Part shown: positions 48,001-63,129 of the stretch, one piece after another | Position numbering within the stretch: the first letter of the stretch is position 1 | Layout: each line of letters opens with the position of its first letter | DNA from: Coturnix japonica | Lineage: Eukaryota > Chordata > Aves > Galliformes > Phasianidae | Direction of reading: 5' to 3' | DNA length: 64,000 bases | Assembly: GCF_001577835.2 (NCBI RefSeq) | Contig: NC_029547.1 | Coordinates: forward strand, 56,917,754 to 56,981,753 | Position numbers and translations under genes: made by a program | The notes under the pieces: model-generated | What the model saw: the letters and a program-made list of their open reading frames with translations, nothing else | Database searches by the model: none | Told to the model about the DNA's origin: nothing

Positions 48001-51000
48001 GACTCAGAAAGCTTATCCCCTTCCTTTCATACAGATCCAGTGTAGCCAGCATCCTCCCCCAGTGATGTATACCTCACCAGAACCAGAAGTCTCCAAGACT
48101 TTGGAATTCTTCCCAGATACTGCACACAGTCTGTTCAAGTCAGTAGCCAGCCTTACCTTGCGCAGCATTCACCTATAGTATAATGCCAACTTTCTTTCCT
48201 GGGGCATGAAGCATTGTGGCATTAACTTGACAGGAAACTGAGATCTGGTGAGTCCTTTTCTGCAGCTGCCTTTTACTGTCCAAGAGGATGTCACCACATC
48301 TTTCCTCAGCCTTCCTCCCCCCTGGCCAACCCTCTCTGTTTCCAGACATCCTATCACTGTTGCTGCTCTTTCCTGATCTCACTCCAGAAGGTCCATGTTT
48401 TCTGCACGTGGTGCCAGTGGCTGGACAAGGCGTTCATGCAGAGCCCTCTGCAGCTCTGAAAAGAGCAGAGTTTGATGTCACTATTCTTGCAGTAAGCACT
48501 TGAGCCAACAGAGCTCCATCAAACATCTGCCTCCTTCATAGAAGCATGGTTGTGTTGACTCATACTCAGTTTATGGTTGATGACTACCTCTGGATCTTTT
48601 TCTGCAAACTGACACCTAAAACAGATTTTGAGGATAAACTGCTGCTGTAGTGCTATGTGGAAAACTTCCGCATGGTTTGGTTCTATTGACATACAATTCA
48701 TGTCCCCAAACTCTTGCCACACAAATATTTGTCCATTGAGAGGACATACTATCATACAGAGGAAAGCAGGACCAGTTCTCTTGGTAGCACAGACATTCTT
48801 CTGACAAGCCTGCTTGTGGACCTGGAGCCTGAGGCCGCACAGGTTTGCAAGTCATTTAACAATGTAATATTTCACTCACCACAATTTCATTTAATAGTGC
48901 ACTGACTTTGAACAGAATTATTTTATCCTCATTTTAGCTCATTTCCTCTCCTCTTCTCTGGGCACACACTTTTACTACTTGCTTTGTTTAGACAATATCA
49001 GTCTGTGAGGTAAGCTGGCCTAGTTTGCCCGTCTGGCCAACAATTAAACCAGTACCACAGCCAGAAATAGTGCCCTCAGGACATTCACTTGCTAGCACTG
49101 ATACACAAGAAATGGGCAGGGGCTGGGATGGAAAGATGACAGCAATGAGGCTTAAGAGCATTTTAAGCCAAATGTGAAACTGTGCCTTTTTCCAAAGTAG
49201 ATTCCTAGTGGAGACACAATTGCATTTAATTAAATAAAAATTATTGTCTGCGTAAGTTGCCATCAAAACCTTATTGCCAAATTTACGTTTTAAAAATGTT
49301 GGAAGACTCAGTGCTCTTTGGCTGAAAAATGTGCAAGGCTGAGAGACTTGTCCTGCAGTTCCAAATGTGACCTTATTGTATTTGTTCCTTCTTATCTTAA
49401 TGGTATTTAAATATGATTAGCTGCATTGCCTCTAGGTTCAAACATGGGGTTTTCTTTCTGACCAAGCTCTGAAGGTGTATCTTAGGATTAGTAACAAGAC
49501 TTTTCCTAAAGAAAGTTTGCAAAACTTTTTATGCCATCACTTCCGTGCTTATTTCTCAGCTAGGCCGGAGAGCAGGAAATATTCTCTGCTGAGGTTTGCA
49601 CAAAGATGGAAGTCCTTCAGCCTCTGTGGGCTCAATGCATGCTCTCACAGGGTTTTGCTGGGTGCAGTCCCAGCGCTCTGCTGCTATGAGACAGACTAAA
49701 GGTGACGTTTGTAACCCACCCTGTACTGCCTCAGTGCAGACACCCTGACTGAAGCACTGTGGTAGTGCCAGTGAACACAATGACTAGTTCCTGGCAGGCA
49801 TAGATTAGGACAGAATGGATCAGGGAGTATTTGTGGGCCGTGCTTTCTGTGGACAGCTGCATCTTTCATACTCACAGAAGTGATCTCAACAGGATCTCAC
49901 ACTGCCTTGATGGCCCAGTATCCTGTGTGTCTCCAGACCACAGTTTATAACTTCAATTTGCAAAGAATCTAAAAGTGCAGCTTGTGCAACTTATCTGAAC
50001 CTATTTCCCAACAATAACTATTGTTCAGTCTAGCAACTTGACATGACACAATTTGTTTTGTGAAAAATATATTTAATTTGCAGCCTGTGACTGTATAGTG
50101 AGATATCCTGTGGTTTTATTAGCAAGAGTAGATGGATCTTTTCATTGTTTCTGAAAGAAATCAACATGATTCTATTTGCAGATTGCATTAAAAACTCATC
50201 TTGAAACCCTTGAGATGGCATTGCATCAGCTGGTTTCAGATCTTAGCTTCAGCTGAGCTAGAAGATGCTGCATCTTCCATATGCTGGAAGAAAGTTAGCA
50301 TCCCTCTGTCATCTGTGAGTGCTCCATCATGCTCCAGTACTACTGTAGAGTCTTTGGTGCCCTGCATGAACTTTGCTAGCTGAGGTGGTAGAATTCTGAT
50401 CTGACACCAGGAGAAGCACAGAGAGCAATTTTTCTCTATAATGAGTCACTTCAGAGAGACTTCTGTTGAAATAACCCATCTGTGGATCTCCTGAGCAGCC
50501 TAACCGAGCTGATCTGACAGCTGGGGTCTTGGTGTCTGACATTCTGAGAACTAAAGCTGTGCTAAAGGAAGGATCATGAAAAATGGAAAACAAATATCAG
50601 CACTTGTTTTTCTATCAGAGGTTACACTGCATTGTGAATGTTTATTTTCATCTTTTAATCATTACGGAAATTCTCCTCCATGAATGCTGTGGTATGTTGA
50701 AACTGAGGCAATCTCACCTATCTTGGCCCATAGGTAGGTAGCCTCCAGCCCACTTCTGTATTCACTCAGTGTTTTCTTTATCTCTGGTTTTCTTTTTATT
50801 CTTAATCACTACCGTGATGTTGCATATAAAGCAGTGTGCATTTATTTCATAACACAATAATTCATCGCCAGTGTAGTGCAGACATTTCACCTTTTGTAAT
50901 GAACTTTAGGTCTTAATAAAAAAGGCAGTCAGCAACTTATTGTGTATTGTGTCAAATTAATTAACAGATCCACATATCTCAAATGTGAGGATAACATCAA

Positions 51001-54000
51001 GGAAAATTATCATAATCTCATATGAATCAAATATTGCAATCCGAAAGACAACTCTGAATCGCTTTCTCTTTTGCAAAAGCATTTGCTCACAATGAAAAAA
51101 AAAAAACCAGCACCTGAGACCAGAGATCTCCCAGAGCTGCTGGTAACTGCTGCTGCTCCTCATCCTCTCTGCTGTAGAAAATGCACCTGGCAGCAGCCTG
51201 GGTGGCTTAGCTTCCAGGGACAGGCTTTACTTCTGCCTTTTGTCCCAGCCCAGGCACACGTCAGCACGATCTGGTGTGCAGCCAGCATCACACACACAGC
51301 CACAAGGGAAGCAGTGCACACATCCTTGAAGGAGATAGCAGGCAGCAATTGCTTCGTGCTAGTAAACAGAAAAACATCTCAACCACTGCACAAGAAAGTT
51401 AAACCTGAGTGTATCAACAAAGGCTACAGCTGTTCCACTGAATGCACGACAGTAGAGGCACTATAAAAATAACTTTTCCAAGTTTAGATAACAGGGCTTT
51501 GTATCAGCGGTGGGAAGGATAGGGCTGTATTCCATGGGTCATCATGGGAAAATCCTTCTGGCTTCATTTCTTAGTGTTTGCCCTCAGCCTTGAAAAGCCA
51601 CAAAAAAGGAAAGCTGATCATTCCCTTGTGAATGCTGTTCTTTCCTTGGAAGCCTTCTCACATGGGACTTCCTGAAACAGCCTGTCCAAGAGCAGTGTTT
51701 CTCAGCACAGGCTCAGACTTCTGCAGCCTGCAGTTATTTCCTCCTTGTGCTAGAAGCCGTCTATTTCCTGATTTACGCAGCACCAGCCACGATTCACTGT
51801 TGAGAGCTGGAGAGAAGCTAGGTGTTATTACCAGCTATTGCCTGGAAAAGTGCTGCTTTATGTCCTGGCAGCTCAACAAATCCCAAGAAATGACTTCATT
51901 TCAAGGATGCAGAAATGACATATTCTTTTGTGGCATGACAGCAAAGACAGGCCTTTCTTCACTCATATATACAGTAGCATAAATGTTAGCAAGACTCTCA
52001 AGAGTACAGAGGACAGAGATCATGCCACTAATTATGCCAATGAGAAATCTAATGAAGTATGCCTTCATCTTATCTACGGGGCATCATTCCTCATGTAAAC
52101 CAAAAGTTTAACATTAACTTCTCTCCAGCGGTGCAGAGCTGTTGCACAGCAGACATGCAGGGCCCTTTGAGCAGTATCTGGACTCCTTGCTTCATTGCCA
52201 CTTCCTGCCTTGTTCAGGGCTGCCCTGATCCACCTAACACAGCAGACAGAGCTTTGCCTTGGGTGCCTCAGGCACCATTTGCCCAGACGCTGCAGGAGCA
52301 ATGCACTCGCTGTGCCTTCAGGGTCTCTTGGATGTGGATGGTGATTAACTTCTGACTTTTATTGCCAGTAAATAAGCTGTAGCATTGCTTATCAGGAAAG
52401 GAAATGTGCTGGTTTTAGGTGGTCATCACATTAGGTGCTACCAGAGAAGATGCTTCAGCAGGAAGAGTGACATCTACCAGTGCCACCTCACCTCCCCAGT
52501 GAGACTGAGCCAAGCCCTGTGTCACTACAGGGCAACTGGGCTTTCCTCCTGCACTTCCTTCTCTAGGTCCATGCATTTCTACTGGCAATAAGGAAATAAG
52601 TAAATAAACTCAAAAGAGAAATAACTTGCTGTAGAGTCAATGCTTGAGTCAATTACAGCTGCCACATGTCCCCAAATGTTCCCCTCTTTTATGTACCTCA
52701 GTATTTGTTTGGAAGAAGAGACAGAACATAGAGGCATGGAATATAACCTGATATACCTTCTACCATGCCATGGGGTCTGTGTCATACTTTTCTCGCACTG
52801 TGCACCTGGTTTACACTTGTGTAGAAGGGTATTGGTCCTCTTGACTGCTAGACTGGGTACAGCATTGCTGTAGTCTCAGAATAAAGTTCTACTGGAAAGC
52901 GCAGACACAAGAGGAGTGTGTTTGTTTGAACATGTCCTGGCCTCCACACAAGAAGCCCAGACCCCAAAATGTGGTAGAAATAAGCCTATAAAAACCTCAC
53001 GTTGTTCAGTAAGAGAAGAGCAAAGTCCTGCACCAAATGAAGATCGGTCCCAAGCACCAGGACACACTGCAAGCACTCAGCTGTTAGCTGCTCTGCAGGA
53101 AAGGAGCTGTGTCTGCTTCTGTAGATGAAGCCAAGATGAACAAGAGGTGAAAAGCAAGTTTGGGAAGAGAACCCAGCATTCTGATGGCAAATGCTAGTTC
53201 TAAACAGAAGATAATACTGTTGCTTACATGAATATTTAAAATACTTCGTCTGTGTACCAAGAAAAGATTTACTGTGACAAGTTTGCACAAATACAAAACT
53301 GCTGCCAATGCTATCCAAACAGTATCTGCTTTTACAGTAGATAACTGATGGATTGTTACCCACTTCTTACGTGTGAGGTGAAGGCTTCTGCCAACAGTTA
53401 GCTGCTGCAATACATAAACAGTCCTTAGCTGAGAGTTAGATACATTAGTTTTATGTTTTCTCCAAGGGTCACGTTAAGTGCCCTCTTGAAAGCTTTCACG
53501 CTGTACGCAGAAACAGACCGCTTATCATTCAGAATAATAATAATAAAAATCCTTGAACTTTATTTTGTTTGTGGTGCATTACAGATTCCTGGTGGAATGG
53601 ATGAAGAAAAGCAGCCTTGGTAACAATCAAAATAGACAAGTATCATCCAAATGGGAATTATTCTTAGTCTGGTTCAATATGTGGTAGAGATCTTGGGCCT
53701 CTCCAGCCAACAAGTGGATATTGTCCATGACACAACCCAAAGCAGGCAGCAGTTCTCAACAGTGTTACACTTTTGTGCCTTGTACTGAAGCTATTTAGCT
53801 TCTCAGAGGCAGGGACAAATATAACGCAACAAAAAGTTTGTACAGGTGGAGGTCTGCTTGGAGCACAAGGACACTTCAGCCTGGCCTCTTCCTCACATCC
53901 TTCCTGGAACGTACTTCAGAACTGTGGATGACTAAACCCTTGCCACCTCTGTCTGCTGTGGCATGTTACAACACTAGCACAAAACTTGCAAGGACTGAGT

Positions 54001-57000
54001 GTGAATTGTACTGCATAAATAACTCCATTGGTGCGGTGGTATCCAGTTCAATGCTTTTTCACACGTATGTCTACTTTTTGAAACATGCATGGACTATGGT
54101 AACACCATGGAGGTGTTTGAAAGAAAAATAAAGACTTAGAAGTGTTTTTATGAGCACTTCTTTGCACATGAAGGATTGCGATCCGAAGAACGAATGGTCT
54201 GGTCATATAGCCTGGGGTGTGTGAGAACTGGCAGGATGTGAATGAAGGAGGCTTGACAGGGCAACACTGAACCCACGCCAGTTGCTCAGTGAAACAAGCT
54301 GCAGACACAACCAGGGAAATGCTTGGGCTGCCCAGTGTCAGGCAATGTAGTATCTTCAGGCTTGATTCACTTGCCCAAATGTGCAACTCCAGCACTGCCA
54401 ACCTGAGATGCTGCAGGGCAAGGCCCACACAGGAGGAGCGTGGGTCATCCTTGTAGGCTTTGTCATCTCTGCCAGCCTCATGAGGACATTTCAGCTGTCC
54501 CAAGGCATTTCAGATGGCATTAGCTGTATGCACTCAGGTAGCTGACTCATGCCCTTTACCTCTGCTGATTCTGTGGCACGACATCTTTCATGAAGAAATG
54601 TTGGACTGCACTCACACACGCTTCGGCAGTGCTAGAAAATCCAGAGGGAATTTTTAAATGGTTTGATATAGAGAGAGAATGTAGCTAAGAACAATATATT
54701 TTCACAGTGATTGCTTTTATCATGCAAGAACATGGATGAATACATATGTATAAACATATATATGTGCAGATATGAATGCATATGAGTAGATATGCACTCA
54801 TCCGTATACATATGTGAAAAAATACCCTGAATTGTCTTGCATAATTGCACCTGCAGGAAGGGTTGCTGAGGAGTTTATCTGTGAGTTACAGACTGAAACT
54901 GGCCAATGAGATTAAAAAATACGCAAGGCCTGAAAGAGGAAGGTGTTGGGGGATAAGGGAGAGAAATTGACTGAGTCAGTACTTCTGTAGTGCTGTTTTG
55001 AGTCCTTTAGCAAGCCTCACTCCTCCTCTGCAAACCCACTCTGAATGTAATACATGAATCTTTTACTAGGATACTTGGCCTTGGAACTTGTGGAAAGAAA
55101 TCTTCAGCTCACAGCAGCTTACAGGTAGAGCCACTGTACATTCACTAAGGGAAAGACAGAGGTTTAGCAACCTCACATATCTGCATTATATATCCCTGCC
55201 ACTGCCACCTTCTCTCCTCTAACCTAGAGGGGTGCTCATCTGCATAAACACCAAACAGAAAGCATCACAGGAGCAGCATTGTCTGATTGCTTATGCAGAG
55301 TATTGGTATGTTATGTCAATGGGAATTTCTTTGCTCCTTTTTTCACCACAGCACTGAGCTTCCTGTTGTCCAGCCAATTCCCCGTGTAATGCAGGCAGCT
55401 ACATCAGCATGCTAACAGACAGCTTCACCTCCAGGGCCTTACAGGAGGATACTAAGATTTTAAACACGGTAAAGATTAAAGACAATAAATAAGTCTGCTT
55501 TCATAAGTGTTTGGTAATAATGCTGTTTATGAAGCATAAAGAGTAATCAAACAGAAAATACAGAGACCACCGAGATCCATCAGCAAGCTGAGGGAAATTG
55601 GTGCACAGCATAGGGCTACCTGCTATCAGTGTGCCACAGGATGTTGTCTCGAATGGAAACACAAAAAGAGGCTGAGCCCTGCAAATCTGGATGACAGACC
55701 TGGCAGTGAGCAGTTTGCTGCCAGTGAGGCTGGATGTAGAAATGTAATTTCCATTATCCTAAAACCAGGAGATAAGCAAAGTATTAAAAGATAATTGCAT
55801 AAATGTGGAGGAAATGGTCACAATGCATCCCCTCAGCCTACCATTCTCTTACCTACATTTCAGACATAAAGAAGGGAGAAATTATTAAATGTGTTAAAAA
55901 AAAAAAAAAGGAAGAAGAAAATGACAACTAGATAATACTAGCTGAGACTTTGTGAAACACAAGGGAAAACACCAAACAGTTTCTGATTTAGAGTCTAAAT
56001 TGATTCTCACTGAAGTCCTTGGGAAGATTTTCAGGACTCCCCAAAGATTAAGCTTTTAGAATTAAGGGCTTGCTATGAAATTCTCAGCAGCAGTGGACTC
56101 ACTCTGGTAAGAACATACAGGCCTGGTCCAGCATTTTGCTGCCTGCAGAAGAGAGATCCCTGGGGCACAACAGCCTGTTGGCTGCACAGATGGTCCTGCC
56201 AGCCCTGTGTCTGTCTGCCCGACAGTGGATGGGTCTGCAGAAACCCAGAGAAGAGAAAAGGGATTGCAGAACACCTCGTCTGAAGGTACACACTGACATG
56301 TCCTATGGAACTGAGGCAGCAGTGGGGAAGAGGACATCATGGTGCCAAGCACTGTGGAGACATCCTAAGGGGAACAGAGTCACTCCTGTGTGAATAGACA
56401 CAGTCTGTGAGTTCTTGCTCTACCTGTTTGCATGCTGTGGGCACGCTGCACACCTCTCACAGGATCCAGTGGGTTCTGTACAGCTGGGGACATTGAGGAG
56501 GACTGCTCCACCTTCCTGCCCTCTGGTGTGTCAAACACCACCGCATCAAGGCACCGCTGACCATGGGCTTGACCTTGCTTACAAGACATAACTGTTTCTC
56601 AAAAGAGAAGCATCAAAGTCTTTCACAGCGTTAATTTGCAAATTTAATTAAAGAGTTTTAGCAAAGTTTTCTTTTCCTGTGCGGAAGCAATTCAGAATAG
56701 GAAGTTGCACAGACTAGATCATGTAATACGGCTACTTATTGCACAAAGACAGTGCCAGCCTAAACAGAGCGTTTCACTTCGTACGGAACAGCTTGCATGG
56801 TGAGCCACCATGAAATCAGATGAACACCAAGCATGCACAAAACATAACCGAGGAGAACACAAACATGGCAGGTGCCAGGCAGCCCGCAGTGGGGGCAGTC
56901 CCCCCGCACACCATGCTGCGTGCCAAGGGATGCCCTGCTGCGTGCAGCACCTGGGCTGTTCTTGGGCTCAGCACGCCTTGCTGCACTGTGCCTAGCGCCA

Positions 57001-60000
57001 TTAACATGTATTTACTTTGAGATCAGTTTTGAAAGAAAAATCCAGAGCACAAGCCTTCCCCCTCACTGGTGATGCACTTTTTGGATGAGCTGACTTAAGA
57101 TAAAAGTGCTGTTTCAGGCCTTCCTGAGGGCCCCCCCTTCCCTCTCTGTGCTCTGTCCCACCGTTGTTTTCCCAGCTGCTGGCAGTGGGATGCCTCAGGC
57201 CGGCGGGAGGCTGACAAGCTGCCTAAACCAGCACATCTAAGTGCAGTTCTGAGGAAAGCCCTCCAGCCATCCCAGCATGACACCAATATTCACCCCGTGA
57301 GCGTGTCTTGCGGCAGATCAGCATGGCCAAATCACAGAGCAGCCCTTTCCCCTCTGCAGTCCTGCCCCAGCAGGGCACCTCTGCTGACCAAACAGCCCAG
57401 CCCTCAGCACTGCACACCCCTGCCTTGGCCCCTCTGCACCCCACAGGCTCTATGTGCTTTCCTTCCCCTCCCACTCGGGCTCCACGTGCCAGCAGAAAGC
57501 AGGGTGTTGGGAAGTGACAGGGAGATGGGCCTGCCCTGGGCTATGGAGCCCACAGCAGAGGAAGCCTCCATGGTAGGCCCAGTGTAAGAGGCCTCATAAT
57601 ACGCCTCAGCGATGAGCATCATGGCACTGCAATATCTTTTTGCCCTTCTGAATGAGAAGGACTATAAATGCATGCTCTTACCCTGGTTAATGCTCTAGGA
57701 TGATACTTGGTTTCTCGTGGCTTATGTGGAGAGGAATATGCAAAGAGAAACATTTCAATATGTAGGCAGGAGGGAGAGCTCGGTACTTGCCTGAAACTTT
57801 CATTTTGTGTTACATAAGAGTGAGATAATTATATCTTGTAATCTTCCCAGTATCCAGGACACTGAGTTTTAAGTCACCCTAGATATTTGGATTATTATGA
57901 GTAAAAAGCAACGTTGATTTCTGCCTCCTTATTGAAGATTGTGTGTTTAAGGTTTGCTGTGTACTGCATTTTCTGATCCCTCTGCTGCCAGGAACTGCCC
58001 TTTTTCTTACAATATTTCGTAAGGTCACAAAAATTGACTGCTTAAAAAGAAGAAATAAAGAGGCTATAAACCCTTAAAAAACCCAAAACACTATTTATCA
58101 TGACTATCACTATGTGCAGCTGATCAAATTTCAAATGAAAATCATGTTATGATTTGTGAAAAAAAAACAAAAACAAAACAAAAAAAACCAACAAAACACT
58201 TAAGCTCACAAGCAAACAGGTTGAAGGAGGGCAGCCAAAAAGTGGTTTCAGAGTCCCTGTGACTTCAAAAGAACATTGCTATTGAAATAAAAACGCGATT
58301 AATGGAAGCTATTGCACACCCATGTATGTAAACGTCTGGGCAACCTTTCAGATTGATATTTCCATAGATGAAATAAGTCCTCTGCTGAGCTTAAGCAGAA
58401 CAGAAGATAGGGTATATGAACTCCTTCTCCTTCCTAGGTGATGTGTGCACCGACTGACAAAGTGCCTCCTTCTTAGACTTGGTTCATCCTTCACCAGCTG
58501 TGGTCGCAATTGCCCAAATCCCACAGTCAGAAACCTCCTGCACCGCCCTTTGATGGCCTCTCCTGGTCACTCTTCCCAAGGAGAGATGCTGCAGGCAGGC
58601 TGCATGCTGGGCACCCAGCAAGCAGCTCCTGGGCTCACTGCAGCACTGAGCTTCAGGCGATGCCTGGTCTGGCACGCTGTGCCTGATGGCTAACAAACCT
58701 GCAGCCAAAATGTCAATCACGCTGGTACCCGCTTGCTCCTTAACAGATCCTGACACCACGTGGGAAGAAACCATCCTGTTTCCTAATGTCATTATTCTTA
58801 GAACAGCTAATTATTCTTAGATATCTCTATCTGGCTTTATCTTGTTCACCCTTTATTTCCCTTGAAGTGTATATCAAACATTGCCATCCTTTCATCTGCA
58901 GCTCACTTGAGACTTAAACCAATTTAGTCTCAGAGAATTACACCATTTCACAGTTAACAGCGTGGGCCTGAAAGGACTCACATCTTGCAAAACAAGACAA
59001 TCATTTGAGGAATTGATTTTTAAAGATTATTTTTTTTAGGTGTAAGAGATGAAGAAAACATCCGTTGCTTTCTTCTAGTCTCTATGGCTAGACGCACAGC
59101 AAAATCTATAATGCAGCTAAGGAAGGCAGGCTAATGCACATGTAGCTGGAAAAGAAGAAAGTGATCCATTGTTGGAAGCACAGGGAAGACTTCCACATGG
59201 TAAGCCATATGCAATGAGTGGTAAACTCAGCACTAAGGTGAGTTCCATAGTGCTGGTGACAGTGTTTGTAGTGTGGGACTGTACAGAGCTGTGCAAATGC
59301 AAGACTGGCCCCAAAGAGCTGCATGACAGAACAGCCGACAGAGTGGGACAGGTGCAAGTCCAAGACCCAAACAGCCCATTTCAGAACCATGTCTACCTAC
59401 TGGCTTGAGCTCCAGTTATGAACTCAGTCTTGTTCAGCTGTAAGTCCCTTCTTGTGCTTTTAAAGAGCGTAATTCAGATCAGCAGACTGCAAATTTATTC
59501 ATCAGTACTGAATTCAGATCTAGCAAATATTGGATCTGAATTTGATTGCCAGACAGAGGTTTTGCAGTGAGATGGGGGACTGCTCTGAATATGAATGCTG
59601 AGAATGATTGAGTGCAGCTTGCTATGGCCTCCGTATTAAGGAAGAATGGAAGATAATGAGACTCATCCACTCCATTTGCTCCAAAAACTGAAGAAAGAGT
59701 CAGCTCACGCTCACTTTTCAGACTGCAGTATCGGTGTCAGGACTTGGGAACTGACTGGAAAGGCAGCAGCAGTGCGTCCAACCCTCCTTCCTCCTCTTCC
59801 TTCACAATGTTGTTACCAGTTTTTATCACTGAGCCATGGCGCTGTGATTTCTAAAGGCACTGAATTCAAGACAGAATGCACAAAGGCATTAGTGCTTTCA
59901 TGATAGGAGCAAGGAGGAGAAAACAATAATAAGAGAAAACAACAAGGAAGCTCAAGAAAATGAAATAAACTATATTCAAAAAAAGAAAAAAAATGGATAA

Positions 60001-60219
60001 AAGGCACAAAGTGCAAAAGCCTGTCAAAGAGACGGCACCTTTATGTGTAGCACAAAGGTGTACTTTTTCACATCAGTATTAAACAGTGTCAGTAACATCC
60101 TAGCATAGACAGCAAGATATTCAATTGAAATAAGGTCAATGTTTTTTTTACAATACTAATATTTAGACAAGGATTTAGATGTTTCTCTTTTGAAGAAAAA
60201 CTAAGCACTGGCACGTAAT
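42083..60219. other. Upstream flank, unassigned
   Basis: About 18 kb with simple repeats (A/T runs near 43.6, 45.75, 47.3 and 55.9 kb, an (ATT)n at 47.77 kb, alternating ATATGTATA-type sequence at 54.74-54.81 kb) but no CR1 or exon that I can identify. 56.1-58.7 kb is GC-richer than its surroundings but shows no CpG island. Conserved vertebrate gene order would place the 3' end of MSH3 upstream of RASGRF2; I did not see an MSH3 terminal exon, so it probably lies beyond 64 kb. Confidence 0.55.
47768..47787. repeat. (ATT)n microsatellite
   Basis: Six to seven ATT units in the upstream flank, likely length-variable. Confidence 0.9.
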
Positions 60220-60580
60220 CTGGGCTGCATCAAAAGAAGCGTGGCCTGCAGTGTGAGGGGGGGCTACATGAAAAAAGATGTCAGGCTCTTAGGCTCCTTA
60301 ATGCAGTTTGACGTGATGTGATGAGGGGAAATAGTTTCAAACTAAAAGAGCAGAGATTTAGATGGACTATGATGAAGAAGTTTTTTATAATAAAAGTGGT
60401 GAGGCACTGGCATGGGCTGCCCAGAGAGGTGGTAGATGCCCTCCACCCCTGGAGACACTCAACATCAGGCTGGACCAGTTTCTGAGCACTTGATAAAGCC
60501 GTGGATGTCTGTGTTCACTGCAGGGGAGTTGGAGTGGATGCCCTTTATGGGACCCTTCCAGTGCACACGGTTCTATGATC
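60220..60580 (+). mobile_element. CR1 LINE 3' region, plus strand
   Basis: Contains 'gggctgcatcaaaagaagcg' (ORF end region), then, after a deleted interval, 'gaggggaaatagtttcaaac', 'gtgaggcactggcatgggct', 'gcaggggagttggagtggat' and terminal 'ggttctatgatctgagg'. Internal deletion and 5' truncation are evident. Confidence 0.85.
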
Positions 60581-60813
60581 TGAGGTATTCCTGCTGCAGT
60601 CAAGGACCATCTAAGGACAGGTCACCCTTCTTCACACTCACTTTACCCAACAGGCTGCAGTGCACCAGAACTAACTCCCTGACTCCGCACGTTGCTGGAA
60701 TTAGATTGCTGTGGTTTAAAAACAGAGCACACCTTCAGGATTACACCACTACCAAAGCTTGTGCTTCAAATTATCTCTAACATAAAGTATGTGTGCTGGT
60801 ATTTAGGAATAAT

Positions 60814-60870
60814 TAAAAAAGAAAGGAAAAAAAAAAAAGAAAAAAGAAAAGGAATGAGAAAAAGAAAAAA
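60814..60870 (+). repeat. A-rich polypurine tract
   Basis: About 57 bases of A with scattered G and one T, about 230 bp after the 60.2-kb CR1. Confidence 0.88.
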
Positions 60871-63129
60871 TGTAAGATTAGGTTCTCTGTTTCTTTAGCT
60901 CCAACGCACAGTGTCTGTGCTAATCAGTAACAGAGAGTTACAGTAATCGTGCTTTGCAATGTATGGCATACATAAATATGTGTGTATAACTACATCTACA
61001 AAGAGCAGTTTTCCTTTACAGCTCTTCCCATTTGGACAAATACGCTGCAGATCTGGAAGGAGACGCCACTATCGATTGCTGCTGCTGAGCAGCAGATAAA
61101 ATGTTTGTTTAAAAGATCCTCTGTAATTTGAGGGAGAACGTGGAGAAAAGTCCTGTTAGCAATTCCTTACGACAGGCAGTAAAAACTGCATTCTTCTGTA
61201 GCGAGATCTTTACATAGGAATGACTATTTGAATCACCTGCAATGACGTAATTTCACATTCATCTGACATGGATCGCTTTGACACTAGAGACCCTCATTAT
61301 GTTTACTGAAATCATCACAGAGTTCCAGCTGTCTCAAAGATGACAAACCCCATTTTGTTATTTTCTTTATAGCAGAACCTTGATATTTTATTTTACTGAA
61401 GTTCTTTGCAACTACAAGAAAAAAAGAAAAACTAATTAGGACACCAAATTCCTATGTGAAATTTCCTTGAAAATTGAAAATAATAATAACAAAAATTAAG
61501 TATTTCTATTTTTTTCCAGCTTCATGCTGGGATTTCAGTTGCATAGTTTGAATCACCCATCTCGGCTCTTCTTGCCATATTTGGAGTAAAAAGGAAGTGG
61601 GCAGGTGTGAGAATGAAGGAGAGGGAAGCAGAAATGCAGACAGTGCACGTTTTGTGTTGCTGCTTTGGAAGTTACACATTGCATCACCATTAATGTCATC
61701 AAGTAGGAGAGAGACTCTCCCATCCAGCTGCATAATACACACGTTCTTAAATTCATTGTGTACATCCAGCATAAGGGGTGCTCTGCATAAATGATATTAA
61801 ATGCATTAAAATGAAGGAAAAAACAAACAGTTTATTTGTTCTTCCCTTTTGCACATTGGTACAGCACAGCCAGGACTCAGTTACATTTTCATAACACAGA
61901 GAATTATTTCAGTAGAAATTGAAGTACAATAAAGTTTAAAATCCATTATTTTATTTATAAAACATGTCTCTAATAATTTACCAACATAATTTCCCATGTT
62001 TTCTATACAAATTCTAAACTTAATCCAATACCATTTTGCAATTAGGGAAAACATTTCAGGGAAGGAATATGGAGTGAGAAAGTTGCTATCAGGCAGTGGA
62101 TGTGGATACAGGGCACCTTATCACAGCACAGCATCTCTTATCTCTGGAAAAGCAGAGAAGCCAACTTAATGCACCTACAACTATATATGCACCGACAGAA
62201 TCTATTACTCTCCAGATTCATATCTTCTATCTGCAGTATTTTCCATCTTTAAGTGTGATCTGAGGGTTAAAATCTGTCCTTTCTTTCATCTCCAGGTTCA
62301 CACATATTTCTCCATTTCTGTAGTTCCTGAGCATCATTTATTTTCCATGCTTTGGCAAAAGACTTCAGCTTTTGTCTGGGGGGGAAAAAGAAAGTCAGTC
62401 AAAATATGGACACGCTTTCAAATTAAGTACCTCATTCCTTGAAAGCCTTACAGTCATCTACAAAGTTGTACACAGTCAAAAACAGCATTCTGCATTGCTC
62501 AGAATGTTGTATGATCTAAAAGCAATCAATGACCTCATAGGTATCCCATCTACAGCACAGTCAACACTGTAATTTTACAAATAACTTACTGTAATTCACA
62601 AATTCAAGATGAAATACAACACCCAGCAAATGTGAATCATTAAATGAATGCCTGTGCAAACCACAAAACACCTTTAGTTTGCACATTTCAGATTGCACGT
62701 TTCTAGGAGCTGTGCAAACGAGGAATCAGTAAAAGGGGTAACACATGTCCAAACTCACTGAATACATGTATCTTTCCTATTTTCTTTTCAAAACGTTTTT
62801 CAGTATCAGAAGGACTGATAAACACTGTGGCAAGTAAACAAGTCATTTAAAATGGGTTAACAGACATTCCTGATGACAAAGATGTCAAGACTGGACGGAA
62901 TTACTCAGTGGATTTTCTTAAATAAAATGAAAGTGATTTAAGAAAATAAGACAAGGCAGCTGGCCTGTGGCTGTTGTGTGTGACAGTCCTTGTATACTGC
63001 TATGAACAGGTCTGAGTTTGACTCACATGATAGCTTTTATGTCCTATCACTGATACACCACAGCAAAGCTCATAGCCATTTTAAAATGTGTTAATGTATC
63101 TTTGGAGAGGAGGTACAGAAAAAAATGTT

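Noticed and set aside
52986-53410. Two overlapping minus-strand frames of 125 and 108 codons
   Set aside because: Competing frames over the same DNA with no known homology; treated as chance.
54048-54503. A 151-codon minus-strand frame
   Set aside because: No family resemblance, no splice signals or CpG context, and composition consistent with a chance opening.
54740-54815. Alternating ATATGTATA-type sequence as a possible structured element
   Set aside because: Irregular purine-pyrimidine alternation without a clean repeat unit; ordinary low-complexity DNA.
61506-61772. An 88-codon minus-strand frame considered as a possible MSH3 or other exon
   Set aside because: Does not resemble the MSH3 C-terminus as I recall it and lacks a convincing acceptor.
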